Below are positions 49,729 through 58,412 of a stretch of DNA of 64,000 nt, piece after piece. The position numbers and the translations under genes are program-made. Source of the stretch: Schistosoma haematobium (lineage: Eukaryota; Platyhelminthes; Trematoda; Strigeidida; Schistosomatidae); contig NC_067199.1 of assembly GCF_000699445.3 (NCBI RefSeq), positions 29,348,402-29,412,401 on the forward strand, in the 5' to 3' direction. The notes under the pieces were generated by a model that was given only the letters and a program-made list of their open reading frames with translations, had not been told where the DNA came from and made no database searches. Within the stretch, counting starts at the first letter, position 1, and each line of letters starts with the position of its first letter.

Positions 49729-50403
49729 CAGTAGTTGAAATCATGAATCAATTGAAGCTAGACCACCATGGCAAACGTGGAAGCACTGAACGGCCGTTTC
49801 ATCCTATTTTGATACTCCTCAGTAATGGGCATCCACGATTCCACCTCTCGAGATCCGAACCTACGACCTATCGGTCTTGTTCACGAGCGCTTAACCATTA
49901 GACCATTGAGCTGGCATCCAACGGTGTTAATGTCTAACTTTAACTAATCCACAAAATTGAGGGACACATCCACCATTGTCTTCAGCGAGCTGATTTCAAC
50001 TATAGAAATTACTAAAATCTCCACAAAACTCATTCTGATAATAATCATCTGCTCACTAGTGACGGACTTCAATAGGCATTTCCTGGAGTTTTAGTGAGAA
50101 GCACTGACGAGTGGAGTCCAACTTGGTCTAGTGTGAGATATCAGCACACTGAAGACATTGGTTTAAGGTGGCGCAATTTCGTGGATTGGTCGAAGTTAAA
50201 CATTACATTGTTGGATGCTGGCTCAGTGGTCCTGCGTTCGAATCTCACGGGTGGCGGGATCGTGGGTACGCACTACTGAGGAGTCCCACAATAGGACGAA
50301 AAGACCGTCCAGTGCTTCCAGTTTTTCCATGGTGGTCTAGTTTCAATTGACTCATGATTTCAACTATTGAAATTACTAAAGTCTCCACAAAACCTTTTCT
50401 AAT
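49729..50403. mobile_element. F1 inverted composite, 675 bp, with 12-bp target duplication
   Basis: Antisense unit to about 49995, sense tail end ('GATTTCAACTATAG...CTCCACAAAACTC'), 5' extension ('CTCACTAGTGACGGACTTC'), then sense unit to 50403. AATATTTTATTT at 49717-49728 and 50404-50415 is perfect. Part of the sense head is deleted ('CTCAGTGGTCCTGCGTTCG'). The architecture and the internal join match 32146-32863. Confidence 0.85.
50270..50315 (+). ncRNA. hammerhead ribozyme motif, F1 type
   Basis: CTGAGGA, perfect GTCC/GGAC stem II, GAAA, then AGACCGTC and CAGTGC. Stem I has an A-C mismatch next to the core, and the base after GAAA is A, not C, which weakens stem III. Confidence 0.6.
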
Positions 50404-50945
50404 AATATTTTATTTATTATGAATAGAAACTGTTGAAGTCGTAAATAAACAGAATTTTAATTACATTTTGCATAATTTGAAATTTCATATGTTTATAAGT
50501 GACAATGTCATAAGTAAATGGTTAGATTCTAGTTTATGTTAATGTCAATGATTCTGAATACTTAGAATGAATCATAGATCGTAAATTAAAACAAACAAAC
50601 AAACGAAAGCATAATATTCTTTTTATTGAAAGAGAATTCAAATAAACTTTAATGACATATTTGTTTTTATCAGAAGGGGTTTTGTTTTTAAAATTTTTTT
50701 CACTTTAATGTCTATATCCATTTTTTGTATATAAGAATCGTTTTTTAAATCTTACCGTTAAATTTATATATAAGTTGAAATCTAGAGTACAATAGTTATA
50801 AAATAACAAGTGAATAGTCGGTTAATACAATCAGTAAAATACAAATAAACATCACTTTATAGGTGGCTTGCTTGAATATCTGGGCTACCTGTTCCTTCCA
50901 TCTAATTATTTCAACAAGTTATCTGTCTTTTTTTTGTTTCAACAG

Positions 50946-51122
50946 ATCATTATGTCAGATAATTGCACAACCTGTTCAAGTGCGTTTGTGAAACGTTCAC
51001 GACCTTTTGCTGTACAAGTTTGGATCGAACACAGTCAGAGACATTGTGGTTGCTGGCAATATACATGGAAAAGAATGTATTTTATTCAGATGTTGATTCC
51101 TGAAATGCTTACATCTATTTAG
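50946..51122 (+). other. exon-like or SINE-derived segment, uncertain
   Basis: A T-rich tract and CAG at 50929-50945 resemble a splice acceptor, followed by an open, Cys-rich reading (NCTTCSSAFVKRSRPFAVQVW). The 'VKRSRP..VQVW' part is also what an F1-like tRNA head gives when translated, and GGATCGAACAC resembles a B box. A decayed SINE is the likelier origin. Confidence 0.3.
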
Positions 51123-51929
51123 CGATTACTTAATATTTATTGCCAGGATTGATCAAGAAATAGGAGAATGAAAATTGTTGAAATACTTTGTTCTGAGAAT
51201 TTTGTATTGTATAAAACATATAATATTGAATGAAGCCAATAATAATAATCTAAAATCATTTTAAATTCTAAAACATCAATTTCAGTTGATCTGTAGCTTC
51301 TGCTTCAAGGTATAAACGATCGTACAAAAAACAAAAGTTACAAGTTTAATAGGTTGATCTTCCAAAACAACTGAAGGAAGATTGCAATAGAACACAATAA
51401 TAACTCATCCTTTTAAAGTAGAATCAATTCATCTACAGTTATTCATTATTAGAAGCCAGATAATATTCATCGTTTGACTAAACTAATCTGTGAATATTTT
51501 GAGTCTTCTGAAACGTTGTTTTCTCACTTAGAAAAAGGTTGATGCGCGTAATTAACAATGGCTTGGTATCTTGAATGTTTTCCTAAACTCATTATTATCG
51601 AATTGGAATAGTGTAGTAATGTTTCGGTTTAATCAGACAAGTTAAGCTCATAACAGACTGCAATCCAAGATCAACATGACTGACAACTGTGATTTAACTC
51701 AAAACTAGGCTCATAAATCTATACAATCACACTGGAGTTCTTGCTTTGATTTGTTTATATAAACCGAAACAATTCACAATAATTTTCACAACCAAGACTT
51801 CAACATTTTCAGTAATACTTGAGAAACAGCACTTTCTTTAGACTTATGTACCTGAAAGTATTCACCATTAATGTCAAACAATAAATGATCCATTCAAGCG
51901 CATTATTATCAGACTTATATATTCATATA

Positions 51930-51996
51930 ATTGCCCAGGACAGAGTTCGATGGAGAATCCTGGTGAGCGGTCTATGCTCCGTCACGAGGGGTAACA
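51930..51996 (+). mobile_element. RTE-clade 3' terminal fragment
   Basis: About 65 bp match the final RTE segment: 'GCCCAGGACAGAGTT', 'GAGCGGTCTATGCTCC', 'CACGAGGGGTAACAG'. No coding capacity is left. Confidence 0.65.
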
Positions 51997-52863
51997 GTAA
52001 TAATTAACATAAATTGGTTAAAAATTCGAGGCAGAGTTTTTTTTACTCAAAGGTATTGAGAATGTAATTGTAGCTAACAGAAATGAATTTGTTTTAAAAA
52101 TCATATCAGAACTACACATCATCAGATTTTATTCTATCAAAGCATTTGAACAAGCTTGGAGTGACACAATTACGAAATCTAGAACTTACACAAAATGTAT
52201 CGTCAATTATTTTTATGTTTTTTTCAATTGAAGCTACAATAGATAAAATACACAATTTCATTGTGTAGTTATGCCGAGTATGAGAAACATATCGGTACTA
52301 CGAAGTTCGAAACAAGTGTAGACAATCAACTGATGAGAGAACAGATTAGGATATGGTTGTTTACCAGGATAACATAATTGTAACAAAATGTAATCGATAA
52401 AATAGATCTAATTCTATTAACTGTAACCAGTTACCTATGATGAGTCGAAAATTTTTTTGTTTTCACAAGATATAGGATTACAGTCTCCCTATATTTTGAA
52501 TATAAAGTTATAAATAGCATTAAACTATATGGGCCAATGGATTTTTGAACAGTAGAGTTTTATTCAAGTAATTTTTCTCAGTTATCAAACATCATTGTTC
52601 ATATTTTTTTTAGTATTTCATTTGTGTAATAAAGTTATGATTAACTTATTTACTGATTCTGATAAGGAATGTAATACATCTTTTTTTGTTCTTCAGTAAA
52701 AAAAACATTGTATACAAGACTTACATTCCTTCATATATAGGTAGGTAAATATTGATAGTGTAAAACTGAATTTAAAGTTTAAATACATGATCATCTCAAA
52801 GATATTGTCAAGAATGCCGCATTACTATCGTTCACATATTGTTAATTATATAGTTTTTTCTCG

Positions 52864-52896
<33 letters not shown>

Positions 52897-52954
52897 TACT
52901 GTATTTCTTATGACATGAATTTCATTCAATTGAATATTGAAAAACATAATCCAC
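51997..52954. other. no gene seen
   Basis: AT-rich, nothing recognised apart from the (TA)n run. 53384-54231 and 55651-56884 are similar. Confidence 0.5.
52870..52896. repeat. (TA)n microsatellite
   Basis: About 13 TA units, about 60 bp left of an F1 target duplication. Confidence 0.9.
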
Positions 52955-52965
52955 AATAGAAATTT

Positions 52966-53372
52966 CTACTAGTATGGGGGTTGTGGAGATTATTACGTTT
53001 TTGATTGAGATCATGAACCGATTGATTGATTAACATGTGCTCACTAGTGACTAGCTTCTAGTGAGAAGCCGTGATCAGTGGAGCTAATCCATATCGGGTA
53101 GAGACAGGTATCTACCTCAGTACAATGGAAGTTGGTAGCGCAATTTCGTGGATTGGTTGATGTTAGACACTATCACCACTGGATGCTGACTCAGTGGTCC
53201 AGTTGGTTAAGCGTTCATGCGCGAGACCGAAGGCCCTGGGTTCGAATCCCGCGAGCGGGATCGTGGATGCGCACTGCTGAGGAGTCCCACAATAAGACGA
53301 AACGTCCGTCCAGTGCTTTCAGGTTTCCAAAGGTGGTGGTCTAACATCAATAGATTCATGATCTCAATCAAA
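52966..53372. mobile_element. F1 fold-back unit with 11-bp target duplication
   Basis: A short antisense tail ('GGGGGTTGTGGAGATT', 'GATCATGAACCGATTG') precedes the complete 5' extension ('GTGCTCACTAGTGACTAGC', 'GGGTAGAGACAGGTATC') and a well-preserved sense unit (B box 'GGGTTCGAATCCCGC'). AATAGAAATTT at 52955-52965 and 53373-53383 is perfect. Confidence 0.85.
53271..53316 (+). ncRNA. hammerhead ribozyme motif, F1 type
   Basis: Stem I GCACTG (53271-53276) pairs with CAGTGC (53311-53316), 6 bp. The core has CTGAGGA and GAAA. Stem II is GTCC with AGAC (three pairs), and stem III is a very short self-complementary segment ending CGTC. Predicted cleavage follows C53310 (GTC). Topology is the open-stem-I type with minimal stem III, as in Sm-alpha. 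Confidence 0.7.
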
Positions 53373-54243
53373 AATAGAAATTTTTAATGGTCTGCCTAAA
53401 TTTATAACTGTTACATAATGTGTTAGTCAATTAAAAATTATATAGACTATATTTACACTTATAACATTCTCAAGTTATTATATATATATACATGTTGACA
53501 CTGATTTTGACATTGATGAATATGGGAATTTTCCTAGTACAAAATACCTGACTAGGTTTTTATTGATTCAAGTATTTTTTTTATTTACAATTTATATATA
53601 CAGTATATCAGAAGGGGTACAGTATAAACTAAGTATTATGCAATAAAATCTACTTCATTATGAAGTAGTAACCTTTTATTTTTGTTTTCTGTAGTACTAT
53701 ATTATGAAAATTAGCATATAGAGATGAATAATTAACTTGATCATTTCTTGTCTAAAATTTCAATTGACGCCAAAGTATTTGTTAAATTTTATGAAAATCA
53801 TAATATAATGGGTATTTTTTTTATTGTAAAGAAGAAAACTTCACTATGTCTATATTTACTTTTTTTATTATAAACATATTATAAAACGTTCTACAATAAG
53901 TGTAAGGTTATACTCCTATATCATTTTGTTGAAATAATTATCTTTAATGAATTGCTTAATTGTAACACTTTATACATAGGTCCCAGTAAAATAATTGAAT
54001 AGTCTATAGTGTATATGACTAGGATTAGTATTTTGAAGTTATTAATTTAAAATGACCAATTTTGATGAATGTCAATCGTTTAATTGTTTTATGCTTTATT
54101 AATTATTATTTAACTTTAGTTTCTCATCAAACAAGAGAAAACTTTCAGTATAAATATCAAGACTGTCTAGATAAATCTATAAGAATATTAATAAATATAA
54201 TGAAAGTAGTGTTAATATTTATAACTTTGACTTTATTATGTGT

Positions 54244-54448
54244 GGATTGGTTGGATACCGGTTCAGTGGTCTAGTGGTTAAGCGCTCTCGCGAGAGACTG
54301 ATAGGTCCTGAGTTCAAATCTCACGAGGGGCAGGATCGTGGATTCGCACTGCTGAGGAGTCCTATACTAGCACGAAACGGCCGTCCAGTGCTTCCAGATT
54401 TTCCATGGTGGTCTAGCTTCTATTGACTCATGATTTCAACGATGGAAA
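54244..54448 (+). mobile_element. F1 SINE, single unit
   Basis: Begins at the 'GGATTGGTTGGATACCGG' lead-in, A box 'CAGTGGTCTAGTGG', B box 'GAGTTCAAATCTC', well-kept ribozyme, and a short tail ending 'GATTTCAACGATGGAAAT'. TTTATTATGTGT and TTTATTAAGTGT at 54232 and 54449 may be a target duplication with one mismatch. Confidence 0.8.
54346..54391 (+). ncRNA. hammerhead ribozyme motif, F1 type
   Basis: GCACTG/CAGTGC stem I is perfect, the core has CTGAGGA and GAAA, and stem III is CGGCCGTC. Stem II has one mismatch (GTCC...GCAC). Predicted cleavage follows C54385. Confidence 0.7.
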
Positions 54449-54889
54449 TTTATTAAGTGTAGCAGAACAAATGAATGTTTCTGAATGTATCTGTCTCTTC
54501 TAAATAGTTTTTTTATATATTAATAGTGTTCTTTTACAAAAAAACGTTGATCATTCAACTTCAAATGATTGAATTTCCAGCGGTGTAGTGACTATGCTGT
54601 TTACAGAACTTTCCAGATTGTATGATGTTAATTCTTACGTGTTTTTGAGATATTTTTCACCACCGACTTGAAGGAACACGGAGATCTAAAAAGCTCTTAA
54701 TAGTCTATGTTTAAGATTTTAATTCATCGGTGGTGCTTAACAGATATAAATACCATTTTTGTACCTTTTAACAACTACCCGATGAAAGGATTTCCTGTAG
54801 TTCTATTGGTAAATTATCAACTACCATATAAAATGCACAGCAAAGTGGTAACTTACCGATACATATGGGCGCAAATCATCTTATTACTT

Positions 54890-55650
54890 ATTTAAACCTT
54901 TTACCTCTGTCCTGAATAGCCCTTTCCAGTTGTTTTCAGTTGTTACTTATTCTCGTGATACCTGCTTCCAATTTCCGGCGTAATATGTTCCCTATTCTTC
55001 CTCTTTTCCGTTTCCCTTCAAAATTCTAAGTTAGCTTTTGCTTCATGATACAGTCTGATGATTTCCATGATATATGTCCTATACACTCCGAGAGTCTGTT
55101 CCTAAATTTATCCTCGGGCGGAAGCTGGTTTGTTTTTTCTCATAGTAGGTTGTTGCTGATAACATTCGGCTGACGGACATTGAGTATCTTAAGTAGACAA
55201 CTATTTATAAATACGTGTACTTTTTTGATGAGGGTTGTGGTAGTTTTTCAAGTTTTAGCTCCATACAGTAGAACTGTCTTACGTTCATATTGAAGAATCG
55301 AACTTTGATGTTGGTTGACAGTAGTTTTGAGTTGCATATGTTCTTCAATTGTAGGGATGCTGCCCTTACTTTTTCAATAATTGCCCTCACGTCTGCATCA
55401 CATCACACTTGTTCTTCAATGGTGCTGCGAAGGTACGTGAAAGTTTCCACCTATTCCAGAGTTTCGCCACCAAGTGTGATTGGGTTAATGTTTTCTTTGT
55501 TGTATTTGAGGATCATCCTATTTCCTTTGTGTACGTTGAGGCCTACTGATGCAGAGGCTGTTGCTACAGTGGTCGTTTTCATGTGTATGGGATAGAAGGT
55601 CCAGGTGATCTGCGAAGTCCAAATCGTCCAGTTGCATCCAACCTATCTTA
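54890..55650 (-). pseudogene. RTE-clade retrotransposon, RT motif region to 3' end, inactive
   Basis: On the minus strand it starts near 'LDDLDFADHLDLLSHTHEN', the catalytic FADD motif of RT with the second Asp changed to His. It continues through 'AASLQLKNICNSKLLSTNIKVRFFNMNV' to the basic 3' part near 54950. The D-to-H change plus frameshifts make it non-functional. Confidence 0.8.
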
Positions 55651-56884
55651 TAGTGATTTGAAATCAAATTTTCAAAATGGAGCATTATTATTATTACTTT
55701 AGACTACGTCATAAAGTACCGCTTAAATTTATGCTAAATCGATTATTTATATAAACTTTAATAGTCGTAGATTTGGTAAATAAAATTCAACATGAAAGTT
55801 TTTGTCAGCTTTTGTTTAAAACATTGAGCTTTTATGAATTTTAATTAGTTGTGATACATATTGAGCATGTGAATTATGTTCTTCATTTCCATTTATTTTG
55901 TTACCTAACTGCAAATAAAAATGCAGATAGTTTAAATTCTCTTTAACTACGATGCCACAGTTCATAATTAAAATAAATTTCGATGGTCTTCAACTGAGTT
56001 TCACTGTTTTGATTTAGCAATTGACTGATTTCAGTGGACTCACATTTAGCAACATCTATCATAAGATGATAATTCACTTGTACCTCAATTATGGAAACGT
56101 GACCCTAGAAATATATGACATATGTATTGTTATAAAGAAAAATGTCATAGAAAATAAACTCTAACAGGTATTTTGATATAAAAACCTCCATTCACTATAA
56201 CTTGCTGTATTATTTGATGGTTCATTTATATAGAGAAATGACCTCTTTTAAAGACCATACTTTACAAAATTAAATACTTCAACATATTTTAGCCAGTCGC
56301 AGTTATTTATTTCCAGATTTGAAAGTCACTAAGAGAGCTTCCAAAAATAATCACCTCTGTTAGTTTCGATGCAATTACTATGACTACATGAATGAGAGAT
56401 TGTAGTGATAGTTAAAAAATTACTATCATTGTAAATTGTTTAAAAAACGGCAATTGAATAAAAACAATTCTATTGTGCATTACATTAACATTATCTATTA
56501 AGACCATTAGCACATCGCTTGTTTTGACATCGGCGCTGACATCCTCCTAAATTTTTGGTGATAGATCTCTAGAAACCAAAACTCCTTCCAAAATAATTGG
56601 TTCTTGCTAGGTCATTACATATTGTCATAACACATTGTATACTCGGTTCGCATTCTCGTTAAAAGATTCATAGAATATTTATAGATGAAGTTGTCATATA
56701 CCCGTAGAAACAACTCGTAATTAAATCATTTATTTCTAGATTTCATTCTTTTCGTTAGCATTACATTTTATATGCCAGGATTTTTTTGCTAATAGTACCA
56801 GTATTTTCACTTTATCGCCTTTCACATTGACCTTCATCACCAAGGCTGATGCGAAGTGTGTTAATTTAGACCCAATTATTTTTC

Positions 56885-57010
56885 AATGGTTGAAATCATG
56901 AGTCAATAGAAGCTAGACCACCATGGAAAACCTGGAAGCACTGGACGGCCGTTTCGTTCTGGTATGGGACTCTTCAGCAGTGTGCATCCACGATCTCGCA
57001 CCGCGCGGGA
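56885..57010 (-). mobile_element. F1 SINE, 5'-truncated
   Basis: Antisense tail and ribozyme, ending at 'CGATCTCGCACCGCGCGG' in the 3' part of the head. The ribozyme is among the best preserved here. Confidence 0.8.
56938..56983 (-). ncRNA. hammerhead ribozyme motif, F1 type
   Basis: Minus strand: ACACTG, CTGAAGA, GTCC...GAAC, GAAA, CGGCCGTC, CAGTGC. The core fits CUGANGA with N = A; five of six stem I pairs are kept and stem II has one mismatch. Confidence 0.65.
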
Positions 57011-57297
57011 ATAACATTCCAAAGACAATTTCACGTTAATATTTGTGACATATTTCTGACCATTTTTCAACGAGTACAGTCATCTTAAAACCTGGTACAG
57101 GTGAAGTAGATAAATTAGATTTATAACAACTTATTGATTAGTTTATCGTCGATTTTAAACAACCTTAGTGGTTCACTTGAAAAGTAAGGATCAGTTTAGG
57201 AAAACGCTACGAGATAAGGAATATATTTTTTGAATAATTACCAACCAAGACGTTTGAACGAAGGTTTAAAGATATGAGTCGAAGTAAAAAAAACCAT

Positions 57298-57876
57298 TGA
57301 CAAATGGAAGTTTGGTTAGTTTTATTATTCATTGAAAACAAATTACAAAACTTATTTTATTCAATCCTCATCTGTTGACATTTCCACTTTTCACAACCAC
57401 CGTTTAATCTTGACAAACTCCATCGTCCACTGTTGCATACTTCGTGTAAATATAATATACGATAGTTTGCTTTTGTTGTTCGAATTCGGCAAATCCAATT
57501 AATAACACGACGGTCACATGTAACTCGATTATTTCAAAATTACTAATCTATAAGTTTTAACAGTTGAATTCATGAATCGATATAAACTAGACCAACATTG
57601 AAAAACTGAAAACAGTATGGAAATCCTCGGCAGTGTGTAGCCACGATCCTATATTCACGACTGGAATTCAGGAGCTTCGACCTCAACGTGGAGGATTAAC
57701 CTCTAGATCACTGGGCCGACAAGCATCTAACAGTGTTGATGTCTAACTTAAATCAATCCATGATCTTGCGTAACACTTCATCCATTGTCTGAGATATACA
57801 CCTATTTCTATCCGACACGGATTATATTCCGTTGGTCACAACTCCTCACTAGAACCCCAAGAAATCCATCTTGAAT
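57298..57876. repeat. 579-bp direct duplication, copy 2 (contains antisense F1 unit 57570-57876)
   Basis: Second copy, 9,666 bp downstream of the first in the same orientation and about 540 bp beyond the proteoglycan stop codon. It starts at TGACAAATG and ends at TTGAAT in both copies; no repeat flanks either end in an obvious way. Confidence 0.85.
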
Positions 57877-58031
57877 TTATAAATGGTATGAAAATTGCCT
57901 TTGCATGGTAATACTTTTATATTTCCTATTCCGTTTATTGGCGTATTTCCTAACGTTTTAATTTCTGATATTGACCTGAACATATTGTTTTTTAAATGTA
58001 CAGTAAATTGCAGCGATGTCCTAATTTTCTG

Positions 58032-58037
58032 TTTATT
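58032..58037 (-). other. possible polyadenylation signal
   Basis: AATAAA on the minus strand, about 380 bp beyond the proteoglycan stop codon. It is the nearest perfect hexamer I noticed. In AT-rich DNA this is weak evidence, and nothing else marks the cleavage site. Confidence 0.25.
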
Positions 58038-58412
58038 GCGTAATAACACCCATCCCATTAGTTAGTTCTGCCGAATAAAAACAATAATTAAGTATTTGAT
58101 CAAACATTTTGTATATATTTTTCATCTTTTTAAAATTCTAGAAAAGTGGTCATTATGTACAAATATTTACAAAAATGGTTATTAGGATCTATTAAGGCAT
58201 AAAGAAAAGAAATAAGAAATTATTTTTTTATATTACAAAATTAAATTGTGCAACTTTATATGCATGAAAGTCAACTAATAGAGGTTGTGGTTAGTAAAAT
58301 AGTACTCGTTATTTGCTTATCTGGCAAGAGGAAATAAAATTTACATATGATTTAAGATAAATGATTATATTCACTGGTGTAGTATCACAGTCATCAGTCT
58401 CATCTTAATTTG

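Noticed and set aside
54238..54426. Plus-strand open frame reading SGLVVKRSR...LLRSPI...GRPVLPDFPWW
   Set aside because: The same peptide pattern appears at 32713, 50168 and 53132 because it is the translation of the F1 tRNA head and ribozyme; it is a SINE, not a protein.
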